The notes under the pieces: model-generated
Told to the model about the DNA's origin: nothing
Database searches by the model: none
What the model saw: only the letters and a program-made list of their open reading frames with translations
Made by a program: the position numbers and the translations under genes
Assembly: GCF_026151205.1 (NCBI RefSeq)
Contig: NC_087083.1
Span: 7,933,460-7,997,459 of the forward strand
Length of the DNA stretch: 64,000 bases
Direction of reading: 5' to 3'
DNA from: Bolinopsis microptera
Taxonomy: Eukaryota > Ctenophora > Tentaculata > Lobata > Bolinopsidae
Shown here: positions 9,901 through 24,900 of the stretch, one piece after another
Position numbering within the stretch: position 1 is the stretch's first letter
How the letters are laid out: each line of letters begins with the position of its first letter

Positions 9901-12900
9901 TTACAGTCCTTTAGTACAGACTTGATGTTTATATCAAGTGTTTCTTAATTGTGTATCGAGGTTATACCGGTAAAAAGGAGTGCTTGATTATGCTTATTTA
10001 AGGAAAATTGTTTATAAAATAACATCCACAAACACAGTTATATTTCCAGCTTATGTATATTACGTAATGATAGGATAGCTTTGATGTCATCAGATCTTTG
10101 TCGAAATAGAAATTTCAACAATAGCAGATAGCAATTAAATGGGCTCCCAATCGCATGCCACATTAAAATATATTGAATCGACTAGTTCATAACTTCATGA
10201 GGAGCAAGTCAATAACGTTATGATTTACAAAAAATAATAATCGTAAACAATCACAAACAGAACAATCACCGAAATCAGCAACAAAGACATGCAGTGCTAT
10301 ACTTACCAACTGGAATATCTACATCGGCATCACCCTTCAATGTTAGATCAACATCAGCATCGCCTTTTCCACCGAATCCAAACCCGAAGCCCCTTTTCTT
10401 TTTCTTTTCGTCATTACTAGAGCTACTTGAACTACTTGAGCCGCTTTTCTTTCTGCCGAATCCAAATCCAAAGCCACCTTTACCTTCAAGATGGGGCTTC
10501 TCTATATCTACATCTCCCTTTACTTTAGGAGTTTTAACCTTGATATCAGCATCTGGTTTGTCGGCCTTCACCTTGATTTTAGGATCTGGGATATCAATGT
10601 CAGCGTCTCCTTTAAGCTTGAGATCAATATCGGCATCACCTTTGCCGCCGAGACCAAACTTGAAGCTTCCTTTCTTTTTCTTCTTTTTCTTGTCGTCATC
10701 ACTTGAACTACTGGAGCCACTTTTCTTGCCACCAAATCCTATACCAAAACCTCCTTTGCCTTTAGGTTTTTTGATATCTACATCCACATCTCCCTTTACT
10801 TTAGGAGTTTTAACCTCAATATCAGCATCTGGTTTGTCAGCCTTCACCTTGATTTTAGGATCTGGAATATCAATATCTGCGTCTCCTTTCAGTTTCAGGT
10901 CAACATCAGCATCACCACTGCCGCCGAGACCAAATTTGAAACCTCCCTTCTTCTTTTTCTTGCCGTCATCACTTGAACTACTAGAGCCACTTTTTTTGCC
11001 ACCAAATCCAATACCAAAACCTCCTTTGCCTTTAGGTTTTTTGATATCTACATCCACATCTCCCTTTACTTTAGGAGTTTTAATCTTAATATCAGCATCT
11101 GGTTTGTCGGCTTCGACCTTGATTTTAGGATCTGGAATATCAATGTCAGCGTCTCCTTTAAGCTTGAGATCAACATCGGCATCACCTTTGCCGCCGAGGC
11201 CAAACTTGAAGCTTCCTCTCTTTTTCTTCTTTTTCTTGTCATCATCACTTGAACTACTAGAGCCACTTTTCTTGCCGCCAAATCCTATACCAAAACCTCC
11301 TTTGCCTTTCGGTTTTTTGATATCTACATCCACATCTCCCTTTACATTAGGAGTTTTAACCTTGATATCGGCATCTGGTTTGTCAGCCTTGACCTTGATT
11401 TTAGGATCTGGGATATCAATATCTGCTTCTCCTTTTAGTTTGAGGTCAACATCGGCATCACCACTGCCGCCGAGACTAAATTTGAAACCTCCCTTCTTCT
11501 TTTTCTTGCCGTCATCACTTGAACTACTGGAGCCACTTTTTTTGCCACCAAATCCAATACCAAAACCTCCTTTGCCCTTAGGTTTTTTGATATCTACATC
11601 CACATCTCCCTTTACTTTAGGAGTTTTAATCTTAATATCAGCATCTGGTTTGTCGGCTTTGACCTTGATTTTAGGATCTGGAATATCAATGTCAGCGTCT
11701 CCTTTAAGCTTGAAATCAATATCGGCATCACCTTTGCCGCCGAGGCCAAACTTGAAGCTTCCTCTCTTTTTTTTCTTTTTCTTGTCATCATCACTTGAAC
11801 TACTAGAGCCACTTTTCTTGCCGCCAAATCCTATACCAAAACCTCCTTTGCCTTTCGGTTTTTTGATATCTACATCCACATCTCCCTTTACTTTAGGAGT
11901 TTTAACCTTGATATCGGCATCTGGTTTGTCAGCCTTGACCTTGATTTTAGGATCTGGGATATCAATATCTGCGTCTCCTTTTAGTTTGAGGTCAACATCG
12001 GCATCACCACTGCCGCCGAGACCAAATTTGAAACCTCCCTTCTTCTTTTTCTTGCCGTCATCGCTTGAACTACTAGAGCCACTTTTCTTGCCACCAAATC
12101 CAATACCAAAACCTCCTTTGCCCTTAGGTTTTTTGATATCTACATCCACATCTCCCTTTACTTTAGGAGTTTTAATCTTAATATCAGCATCTGGTTTGTC
12201 GGCTTTGACCTTGATTTTAGGATCTGGAATATCAATGTCAGCGTCTCCTTTAAGCTTGAGATCAATATCGGCATCACCTTTGCCGCCGAGGCCAAACTTG
12301 AAGCTTCCTTTCTTTTTCTTCTTTTTCTTGTCATCATCACTTGAACTACTAGAGCCACTTTTCTTGCCGCCAAATCCTATACCAAAACCTCCTTTGCCTT
12401 TAGGTTTTTTGATATCTACATCCACATCTCCCTTTACTTTAGGAGTTTTAACCTTGATATCGGCATCTGGTTTGTCAGCCTTGACCTTGATTTTAGGATC
12501 TGGGATATCAATATCTGCGTCTCCTTTCAGTTTGAGGTCAACATCGGCATCACCACTACCACCGAGACCAAATTTGAAACCTCCCTTCTTCTTTTTCTTG
12601 CCGTCATCACTTGAACTACTAGAGCCACTTTTCTTGCCACCAAATCCAATACCAAAACCTCCTTTGCCTTTAGGTTTTTTGATATCTACATCCACATCTC
12701 CCTTTACTTTAGGAGTTTTAATCTTAATATCAGCATCTGGTTTGTCGGCTTTGACCTTGATTTTAGGATCTGGGATATCAATGTCAGCGTCTCCTTTAAG
12801 CTTGAGATCAATATCGGCATCACCTTTGCCGCCGAGGCCAAACTTAAAGCTTCCTCTCTTTTTTTTCTTTTTCTTGTCATCATCACTTGAACTACTAGAG

Positions 12901-15900
12901 CCACTTTTCTTGCCGCCAAATCCTATACCAAAACCTCCTTTGCCTTTAGGTTTTTTGATATCTACATCCACATCTCCCTTTACTTTAGGAGTTTTAACCT
13001 TGATATCAGCATCGGGTTTGTCAGCCTTGACCTTGATTTTAGGATCTGGGATATCAATATCTGCGTCTCCTTTCAGTTTGAGGTCAACATCGGCATCACC
13101 ACTGCCGCCGAGACCAAATTTGAAACCTCCCTTCTTCTTTTTCTTGTCGTCATCACTTGAACTACAAGAGCCACTTTTCTTGCCACCAAATCCAATACCA
13201 AAACCTCCTTTGCCTTTCGGTTTTTTGATATCTACATCCACATCTCCCTTTACTTTAGGAGTTTTAACCTTGATATCGGCATCTGGTTTGTCAGCCTTGA
13301 CCTTGATTTTAGGATCTGGGATATCAATATCTGCGTCACCTTTCAGTTTGAGGTCAACATCGGCATCACCACTGCCGCCGAGACCAAATTTGAAACCTCC
13401 CTTCTTCTTTTTCTTGCCGTCATCACTTGAACTACTAGAGCCACTTTTCTTGCCACCAAATCCAATACCAAAGCCTCCTTTGCCTTTAGGTTTTTTGAAA
13501 TCTACATCCACATCTCCCTTTACTTTAGGAGTTTTAATTTTAATATCAGCATCTGCTTTGTCGGCTTTGACCTTGATTTTAGGATCTGGAATATCAATGT
13601 CAGCGTCTCCTTTAAGCTTGAGATCAATATCGGCATCACCTTTGCCGCCGAGGCCAAACTTGAAGCTTCCTTTCTTTTTCTTCTTTTTCTTGTCATCATC
13701 ACTTGAACTACTAGAGCCACTTTTCTTGCCGCCAAATCCTATACCAAAACCTCCTTTGCCTTTCGGTTTTTTGATATCTACATCCACATCTCCCTTTACT
13801 TTAGGAGTTTTAACCTTGATATCGGCATCTGGTTTGTCAGCCTTGACCTTGATTTTAGGATCTGGGATATCAATATCTGCGTCACCTTTCAGTTTGAGAT
13901 CAACATCGGCATCACCACTGCCGCCGAGACCAAATTTGAAACCTCCCTTCTTCTTTTTCTTGTCGTCATCACTTGAACTACAAGAGCCACTTTTCTTGCC
14001 ACCAAATCCAATACCAAAACCTCCTTTGCCTTTAGGTTTTTTGATATCTACATCAACATCTCCCTTTACTTTAGGAGTTTTAATCTTAATATCAGCATCT
14101 GGTTTGTCGGCCTTGACCTTGATTTTAGGATCTGGGATATCAATATCTGCGTCTCCTTTCAGTTTCAGTTCAACATCGGCATCACCACTGCCGCCGAGAC
14201 CAAATTTGAAACCTCCCTTCTTTTTTTTCTTGCCGTCATCACTTGAACTACTAGAGCCACTTTTCTTGCCACCAAATCCAATACCAAAACCTCCTTTGCC
14301 TTTAGGTTTTTTGATATCTACATCCACATCTCCCTTTACTTTAGGAGTTTTATTCTTAATATCAGCATCTGGTTTGTCGGCCTTAACCTTGATTTTAGGA
14401 TCAGGGATATCAATGTCAGCGTCTCCTTTAAGCTTGATATCAATATCAGCATCACCTTTGCCCCCGAGGCCAAACTTGAAGCTTCCTCTCTTTTTCTTCT
14501 TTTTCTTGTCATCATCACTTGAACTACTAGAGCCACTTTTCTTGCCGCCAAATCCTATACCAAAACCTCCTTTGCCTTTCGGTTTTTTGATATCTACATC
14601 CACATCTCCCTTTACTTTAGGAGTTTTAACCTTGATATCGGCATCTGGTTTGTCAGCCTTGACCTTGATTTTAGGATCTGGGATATCAATATCTGCGTCT
14701 CCTTTCAGTTTGAGTTCAACATCGGCATCACCACTGCCGCCGAGACCAAATTTGAAACCTCCCTTCTTCTTTTTCTTGCCGTCATCACTTGAACTACTAG
14801 AGCCACTTTTCTTGCCACCAAATCCAATACCAAAACCTCCTTTGCCTTTAGGTTTTTTGATATCTACATCCACATCTCCCTTTACTTTAGGAGTTTTTAT
14901 CTTAATATCAGCATCTGGTTTGTCGGCCTTAACCTTGATTTTAGGATCAGGGATATCAATGTCAGCGTCTCCTTTAAGCTTGATATCAATATCGGCATCA
15001 CCTTTGCCCCCGAGGCCAAACTTGAAGCTTCCTCTCTTTTTCTTCTTTTTCTTGTCATCATCACTTGAACTACTAGAGCCACTTTTCTTGCCGCCAAATC
15101 CTATACCAAAACCTCCTTTGCCTTTCGGTTTTTTGATATCTACATCCACATCTCCCTTTACTTTAGGAGTTTTAACCTTGATATCGGCATCTGGTTTGTC
15201 AGCCTTGACCTTGATTTTAGGATCTGGGATATCAATATCTGCGTCTCCTTTCAGTTTGAGTTCAACATCGGCATCACCACTGCCGCCGAGACCAAATTTG
15301 AAACCTCCCTTCTTCTTTTTCTTGCCGTCATCACTTGAACTACTAGAGCCACTTTTCTTGCCACCAAATCCAATACCAAAACCTCCTTTGCCTTTAGGTT
15401 TTTTGATATCTACATCCACATCTCCCTTTACTTTAGGAGTTTTTATCTTAATATCGGCATCTGGTTTGTCGGCCTTGACCTTGATTTTAGGATCTTGGAT
15501 ATCAATGTCAGCGTCTCCTTTAAGCTTGAGATCAATATCGGCATCACCTTTGCCGCCGAGGCCAAACTTGAAGCTTCCTTTCTTTTTCTTCTTTTTCTTG
15601 TCATCATCACTTGAACTACTAGAGCCACTTCTCTTGCCGCCAAACCCTATACCAAAACCTCCTTTGCCTTTAGGTTTTTTAAGGTCGATATCAACATCGC
15701 CACTCACATCTACATCTCCCTTTACTTTAGGAGTTTTAACCTTAATATCGGCATCAGGTGTGTCAGCCTTGACCTTGATTTTAGGATCTTGGATGTCAAT
15801 GTCTGCATCTCCTTTAAGCTTGAGGTCAATATCAGCATCACCTTTGCCGCCGAGACCAAACTTGAAGCTCCCCTTCTTCTTTTTCTTTCCGTCATCACTT

Positions 15901-18900
15901 GAGCTACTCCCTCCAAACCCAAATCCGAAGCCGCCCTTGCCTTCAACTTTGGGTTTCTTTACATCAACGTCCCCACTAACGTTGGGACCTTTAACATGGA
16001 TATCCCCGCTCGGTTTTGCAGGATTAACATCAATATCAATATCAGCAATATTCACATCAGCATTCGGAGATGGTAGTTTACCTCCTGATCCTCCTGTAAA
16101 GATGGTAGACTGCTAGAATTCCTCCTAATATTCAGCAAAAACGCATCATTCATTGAATGTAGTGAATGTAGTGAATGAAAGGATGGAATGTAGTGAATGT
16201 TGGACATTAAGGATGGAATATAGTGAATGTTGGACATTAAGGATGGAATGTTGTGGGTAGTCAGCTAGAAACCCTTCTATTATCTGGTAAAAACGTGTAA
16301 TTGATGGATGGAATGTTGTGAACATTGTGAATGATGTGAATGTTGTGAATGTTGTTATATAACTCTCGAAGGGTATGTGAACATAATTTGACTATTGATG
16401 AAGCTGTGTAATAATTTGGCAAGCTTATCAGAGATTGGAATAGAATTGTCAGTGTATAACATGCCTTTGTACCTGTGAGCCACAATCTCACATGTGAATC
16501 TTCCTATTGAGTATTGGCATGGGTGAATGATGACTTTTCAATAAAAATAACCTCAGTTATAATAAATACCAGCATTAACAAGCAATATCATTTTCATTTG
16601 ATTGAACACAGAAGATTGTTGTTCATCGGCGTACTCGCAAACTTTTCATAGCAAAGATGCAGTTAAGAATGGTAATAAGTTTTATGCAATTTCATCATCA
16701 CAGCATCATAAAATATGCGGAACTGAAACGTTACATGCAAACTACACTTACCAAGATCAGCATCTGCCTTCACGTTGAGATCAACGTCGGGAGTATCAAT
16801 ACCACCCTTTGCTTTACCACCGAATCCGAAGCCAAAGCCTCCCTTCTTCTTCTTCTTCTTGCCATCATCACTGGATGATGAAGAAGAGTCTCCCTTCTTC
16901 TTTCCGCCGAATCCAAAACCAAATCCTCCTCCAATTTTTGGTTTGTCAACGTCAATATCACCTCCTAATAATGTTACAGGTGTTATAACTTAATACAAAC
17001 ATGATAACCAATCAGGAGATACCGAGTAAATCGAAAAATTCATGATTACAAATGCGCCACAAATTTCAGGTAGCATTTTTGGATTTGTTAGCTTCTAACT
17101 AGGGAAGCTACCGATTAAAAATATACTGTTGCTCAACGCTAAAAACGTTTTAGAACTTTGTGGCAAATTAAATTCTTTTAAGACTAAATTTAAATCCCAG
17201 GTCTTCTAACCTATATAATATTATTATAAAATACTATAATATATATATTATATCGCTATATGTAAAAATACTGTACCTATATCGATATCTGCTCCACCAC
17301 CAATATCTACGTCTGCACCTCCACCAATATCAATATCGGGAGCGTCAGCTTTAACCTTGATTTCTGGCTCAGGAACATCAATATCGGCATCTGCTTTGAC
17401 GTTGAGGTCAACATCAGGTGTGTCAATACCACCTTTAGCTTTTCCTCCCATGCCAAATTTAAAGCTAGACTTCTTCTTCTTCTTTTTCTTCTTATCATCA
17501 TCACTGGACCCTGATCCCTTTCCACTAAACCCGAAGCCGAATCCTCCTTTTGGCTTCTTTACGTCTAGATCAACGTCTGCTCCACCGCCAATATCGATAT
17601 CAGCACCTCCACCAATATCAACATCAGGAGCATCAGCCTTGACCTTGATTTCTGGCTCAGGAACATCAATGTCGGCATCTGCTTTGACGTTCAAGTCAAC
17701 ATCTGGAACATCGACGCCACCCTTGGCTTTGCCGCCGAATCCGAATCCAAATCCTCCCTTCTTCTTCTTTTTCTTGTCATCATCACTGGATGATGAAGAA
17801 GAGTCTCCCTTCTTCTTTCCGCCGAATCCGAAGCCAAATCCACCTTTTGGCTTTTTGACATCTAGATCAACGTCTGCTCCACCGCCAATATCAATATCAG
17901 CACCTCCACCAATATCAACATCAGGAGCATCAGCCTTAACCTTGATTTCTGGCTCAGGAACATCAATGTCGGCATCTGCTTTGACGTTCAAGTCAACATC
18001 TGGAACATCGACACCACCCTTGGCTTTGCCACCGAATCCAAATCCAAATCCTCCCTTCTTCTTCTTCTTCTTGTCATCATCACTGGATGATGAAGAAGAG
18101 TCTCCCTTCTTCTTTCCGCCGAATCCAAAACCAAATCCTCCTCCAATTTTTGGTTTGTCAACGTCAATATCACCTCCTGATAATATTACAGGTGTTATAA
18201 CTTAATACAAACATGGTAAACAATCAGGGGATACCGAGTAAATCGAAAAATTCATGATAACAAATGCGCCACAAATTTCAGGTAGCATTTTTGGATTTGT
18301 TAGATTCTAACTAGGAAAGCTACCGATTAAAAATATACTGTTGCTCAACTTTAAAAACGTTTTAGAACTTTGTGGCAAATTAAATTCTTTTAAGACTAAA
18401 TTTAAATCCCAGGTCTTCTAACCTATATAATATTATTATATCGCTATATGTAACAAATACTGTACCTATATCGATATCTGCTCCACCACCAATATCTACG
18501 TCAGCACCTCCACCAATGTCAATATCAGGAGCGTCAGCTTTAACCTTGATTTCTGGCTCAGGAACATCAATATCGGCATCTGCTTTGACGTTGAGGTCAA
18601 CATCAGGTGTGTCAATACCACCTTTAGCTTTTCCTCCCATGCCAAATTTAAAGCTAGACTTCTTCTTCTTCTTTTTCTTCTTATCATCATCACTGGACCC
18701 TGATCCCTTTCCACTAAACCCGAAGCCGAATCCTCCTTTTGGCTTCTTTACGTCTAGATCAACGTCTGCTCCACCGCCAATATCGATATCAGCACCTCCA
18801 CCAATATCGACATCAGGAGCATCAGCCTTGACCTTGATTTCTGGCTCAGGAACATCAATGTCGGCATCTGCTTTGACGTTCAAGTCAACATCTGGAACAT

Positions 18901-21900
18901 CGACGCCACCCTTGGCTTTGCCGCCGAATCCAAATCCAAATCCTCCCTTCTTCTTCTTCTTCTTGTCATCATCACTGGATGATGAAGAAGAGTCTCTTTT
19001 CTTCTTTCCGCCGAATCCGAAGCCAAATCCACCTTTTGGTTTCTTGACATCTAGATCAACGTCTGCTCCACCGCCGATATCAATATCAGCACCTCCACCA
19101 ATATCAACATCAGGAGCATCGGCTTTAACCTTGATTTCTGGCTCAGGAACATCAATATCAGCATCTGCTTTGACGTTCAAGTCAACATCTGGAACATCGA
19201 CGCCACCCTTGGCTTTGCCGCCGAACCCAAATCCAAATCCTCCCTTCTTCTTCTTCTTCTTGTCATCATCACTGGATGATGAAGAAGAGTCTCCCTTCTT
19301 CTTTCCGCCGAATCCGAAGCCAAATCCACCTTTTGGTTTCTTGACATCTAGATCAACGTCTGCTCCACCGCCAATATCAATATCAGCACCTCCACCAATA
19401 TCAACATCAGGAGCATCAGCCTTAACCTTGATTTCTGGCTCAGGAACATCAATGTCGGCATCTGCTTTGACGTTCAAGTCAACATCTGGAACATCGACAC
19501 CACCCTTGGCTTTGCCACCGAATCCAAATCCAAATCCTCCCTTCTTCTTCTTCTTCTTGTCATCATCACTGGATGATGAAGAAGAGTCTCCCTTCTTCTT
19601 TCCGCCGAATCCGAAGCCAAATCCACCTTTTGGTTTCTTGACATCTAGATCAACGTCTGCTCCACCGCCAATATCAATATCAGCACCTCCACCAATATCA
19701 ACATCAGGAGCATCAGCCTTGACCTTGATTTCTGGCTCAGGAACATCAATATCGGCATCTGCTTTGACGTTCAAGTCAACATCTGGAACATCGACGCCAC
19801 CCTTGCCTTTGCCGCCGAATCCAAATCCAAATCCTCCCTTCTTCTTCTTCTTCTTACCATCGTCACTCGAACTTGAACTGTCCTTCTTCTTTCCGCCGAA
19901 TCCGAAGCCAAATCCACCTTTTGGTTTCTTAACATCTAGATCAACGTCTGCTCCACCGCCAATATCAATATCAGCACCTCCACCAATATCAACATCAGGA
20001 GCATCAGCCTTAACCTTGATTTCTGGCTCAGGAACATCGATATCAGCATCTGCTTTGACGTTCAAGTCAACATCTGGAACATCAACATCGGCTTTACCAC
20101 CGAATCCAAATCCAAATCCTCCCTTCTTCTTCTTCTTCTTGCTGTCATCACTTGATGAAGAACTTCCAGACTTCTTTTTCTTCTTGCCTCCAAAGCCGAA
20201 GCCGAAACCACCTCCACCGCCAATATCAATATCAGCACCTCCACCAATATCAACATCAGGAGCATCGGCTTTAACCTTGATTTCTGGCTCAGGAACATCG
20301 ATATCAGCATCTGCTTTGACGTTTAAGTCAACATCTGGAACATCAACATCGGCTTTACCACCGAAACCAAATCCAAATCCTCCCTTCTTCTTCTTCTTCT
20401 TGCTGTCATCACTTGAAGAAGAACTTCCAGACTTCTTTTTCTTCTTGCCTCCAAAGCCGAAGCCGAAACCACCTCCAACGTCAACATCTGGCTTCTTTAC
20501 GTCTAGATCAACATCAGCTCCACCGCCAATATCAATATCAGCACCTCCACCAATATCAATATCAGGAGCATCGGCTTTAACCTTGATTTCAGGCTCAGGA
20601 ACATCAATATCAGCATCTGCTTTGACGTTCAAGTCAACATCTGGAACATCTACATCAGCTTTACCGCCGAATCCAAATCCAAATCCTCCCTTCTTTTTCT
20701 TCTTACCACCGTCACTCGAACTTGAAGAAGAACTGCCGCCTGACTTCTTTTTCTTCTTTCCTCCGAAGCCAAAGCCGAAACCACCTCCAACTTTTGGTTT
20801 GTCCACATCAATATCTGCATCGACTGAACCTCCTGAGGATAAATATATTGATAAAAAATATCTTATATCAAAAATGATTAAATTTTCGACTATAGCTCAC
20901 AGAGATGACGTAACATTTTGAGATTCATTTTTTTCCCTCGAAATACCATGGCTTATGAAATTATTCGAAAAGATAATTTTAAAACACATTCAGTTTTTAT
21001 GATATATTGAAAGAATGCTCAGCACACAAGCATATACTGATTTGAAGAATAAGCTCTACTAGTAAAGAGCAACGGAATACCTACCAATATTCGGCAAATT
21101 AGCATCAACACTCCCACCGATGTCAAGACCACCACCGATGCCACCACCGATATCAACATCAGGAGCATCAGCCTTGACTTTGATTTCTGGCTCAGGAACA
21201 TCGATATCAGCATCTGCTTTGACGTTCAAGTCAACATCTGGAACATCAACATCGGCTTTACCGCCGAATCCAAATCCAAATCCTCCCTTCTTCTTCTTCT
21301 TCTTGCTGTCATCACTTGAAGAAGAACTTCCAGACTTCTTTTTCTTCTTGCCTCCAAAGCCGAAGCCGAAACCACCTCCAACGTCAACATCAGGCGCATC
21401 AGCTTTAACTTTGATTTCTGGCTCAGGAACATCGATATCAGCATCTGCTTTGACGTTCAAGTCAACATCTGGAACATCAACATCGGCTTTACCGCCGAAT
21501 CCGAATCCAAATCCTCCCTTCTTCTTCTTCTTCTTGCTGTCATCACTCGAAGAAGAACTTCCAGACTTCTTTTTCTTCTTGCCTCCAAAGCCGAAGCCGA
21601 AACCACCTCCAACGTCAACATCAGGCGCATCAGCTTTAACTTTGATTTCTGGCTCAGGAACATCAATATCAGCATCCGCTTTGACGTTCAAGTCAACATC
21701 TGGAACATCAACATCGGCTTTACCGCCGAATCCGAATCCAAATCCTCCCTTCTTCTTCTTCTTCTTGCTGTCATCACTCGAAGAAGAACTTCCAGACTTC
21801 TTTTTCTTCTTGCCTCCAAAGCCGAAGCCGAAACCACCTCCAACGTCAACATCAGGCGCATCAGCTTTAACCTTGATTTCTGGCTCAGGAACATCAATAT

Positions 21901-24900
21901 CAGCATCTGCTTTGACGTTCAAGTCAACATCTGGAACATCAACATCGGCTTTACCGCCAAATCCAAATCCAAATCCTCCCTTCTTCTTCTTCTTCTTGCT
22001 GTCATCACTTGAAGAAGAACTTCCAGACTTCTTTTTCTTCTTGCCTCCAAAGCCGAAGCCGAAACCACCTCCAACGTCAACATCAGGCGCATCAGCTTTA
22101 ACCTTGATTTCTGGCTCAGGAACATCAATATCAGCATCTGCTTTGACGTTCAAGTCAACATCTGGAACATCAACATCGGCTTTACCGCCGAATCCAAATC
22201 CAAATCCTCCCTTCTTCTTCTTCTTCTTGCTGTCATCACTTGAAGAAGAACTTCCAGACTTCTTTTTCTTCTTGCCTCCAAAGCCGAAGCCGAAACCACC
22301 GCCAACGTCAATATCTGGCTTCTTTACGTCTAGATCAACATTTGCTCCACCGCCAATATCAATATCAGCACCTCCACCAATATCAACATCAGGAGCATTG
22401 GCTTTAACCTTGATTTCTGGCTCAGGAACATCTATATCAGCATCTGCTTTGACTTTCAAGTCAACATCTGGAACAGCAACATCGGCTTTACCGCCGAAAC
22501 CAAATCCAAATCCTCCCTTCTTCTTCTTCTTCTTGCTGTCATCACTTGAAGAAGAACTTCCAGACTTCTTTTTCTTCTTGCCTCCGAAGCCGAAGCCGAA
22601 ACCTCCGCCTATATCAACATCAGGTGCAGAAACGTCGATATCAGCATCTCCTCCAATACCACCGCCTGGAATATAACATAACGATAGAATACACGTTACT
22701 TTCCGGCACACACTTGTGGTAAATGGACATGCGATAAGTGTACGTTAAAAAGAGTGTCGTACGCAATTAATTTTATGATCTTCAGGGTTTTCTATTAAAA
22801 GAAATTTTACTTAGCAATCGTCACAGTATATACATTTTAGAGTGTTATGTATATTGAATGTTGTTAGTAATTACATTTTTACGATGCATTTTTGTTGCTC
22901 ATGCCACTATAGTATACGGATTTTAATGACTTACCGAACCCACCACCAATTCCTCCCCCGATATCTAGATCAGGTGCTTCAATTTCTACTTCAGGCGCAC
23001 TTACATCAGCATCTGTAAATTGACAATACGATAACAGCGTACAACACTACACATAATAATATATTGATTCGATGAAATACATTTTAATTTACAACACATC
23101 GCATATAAATTCAGCACACTTTACAACATTGCCTGTTTGTAATAAATTTAAATCCGTTATAATAACTTACCAATGCCCCCACCTAGGCCACCTCCAAAAC
23201 CACCTCCGAAACCTCCTCCAATACCGCCTCCGATATCAACATCTGGTACCTCAGCCTTAACTTCGACTGCTGGTTCCGGTACATCCACATCTATGTCGGC
23301 TCCTCCTCCGACACCGAAACCTCCACCAAAACCGCCTCCAATACCGCCTCCGATATCTAGATCAGGTGCTTCAACTTCAATTTCTACTTCAGGTGTAGGT
23401 ACATCTACATCTATGTCGGCTCCTCCTCCGACACCGAAACCTCCACCAAATCCACCTCCGATACCGCCTCCGATATCTAGATCAGGTGCTTCAGCTTCAA
23501 TTTCTACTTCAGGTGTAGGTACATCTACATCTATGTCGGCTCCTCCTCCGAGGTCCAGACTTCCACCAAATCCACCACCAATTCCTCCTCCGATATCTAG
23601 ATCAGGTGCTTCAGCTTCAATTTCTACTTCAGGTGCACTTACATCAGCATCTGTAAATTGACAATACGATAACAGCGTACAACACTACACATAATAATAT
23701 ATTGATTCAATAAAATACATTTTAATTTACAACACATCGCATATAATTCAGCACACTTTACAGCATTGCCTGTTTGTGATAAATTTAAATCCGTTATAAT
23801 AACTTACCAATGCCTCCACCTAGGCCTCCTCCAAAACCTCCTCCGAAACCTCCTCCAATACCGCCTCCGATATCAACATCTGGTACATCAGCCTTAACTT
23901 CGACTGCTGGTTCCGGTACATCTACATCTATGTCGGCCCCTCCTCCGAGACCGAAACCTCCTCCGAAACCTCCTCCAATACCGCCTCCAATATCAACATC
24001 TGGTACATCAGCCTTAACTTCGACTGCTGGTTCCGGTACATCTAAATCTATATCGGCTCCTCCTCCGAGACCGAAACCTCCTCCAATACCTCCTCCAATG
24101 CCACCTCCTGCAATGAAATATTTGTAATATTTGTAACAAATTATTAAAATCAGTACTAACACGAGGAAAAAAAATTCATTCGCCGTTAAAATCGAAAGTT
24201 GCATTCCTTAAAAGTTTTCCGTTTGGTTCTTACCGATGTCAACATCTGGTGCTTCAGCTTTCACTTTTATTTCAGGTTCTGGCACATCTACATCTAGGTC
24301 GGCTCCTCCTCCGAGATCCAGACCTCCACCAAGACCTCCACCAAGACCTCCACCGAGACCTCCACCGAAACCTCCTCCAAGACCTCCACCGAGGTTAACA
24401 TCTGGGGCTTCTGCTTCAACTTCAACACTGGGAGCGGCAATATCAGCACCTCCGCTCAGGTCTAAACCTCCTCCAAGACCACCTCCGATGTCTCCACCAG
24501 CGTCTCCACCAACGTCAATACCTCCACCGAGGCCACCACCGAGACTCAATCCTCCACCTCCTCCGAGGTCAAGTCCTCCGTTAGCTTCACCTCCAGCTCC
24601 GGCATCTGCATCAGCTCCACCACCAAAGCTGAATCCAACTGAGAGAGTACGAAACTTAGATAGTTTGTAAAATTGGGCTATATAATGTCATCAGATTTTA
24701 AAAATTCTATCAAGAAACTTGAATTTTTTTGATTGAGCGAGTTCACTTGTATTTCGACTTTATAGATCTACACTACTTACATCCGGACTTCTTCTTCTTC
24801 TTCTTCTTCTTTTTCTTCTTTTTCTTTGAGTCATCCGATCCAGAACTACTCGAAGATGAAGAACTGGAACTGTAAAATAAAGACTAAGTTAGCATACCGA

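Noticed and set aside
11066..15946. Series of 66-74 aa minus-strand frames at regular spacing
   Set aside because: Frame-shifted shadows of the exon 14 repeat; their spacing simply reports the repeat period.
10294..16116. 1,940-aa open frame on the plus strand opposite exon 14, rich in Phe, Leu, Ser and Pro
   Set aside because: It is the exact mirror of the repeat exon. Codons such as GAT, GGA, AAG and GTT have no stop as complements, so the antisense frame stays open. It lacks its own splice or start signals.
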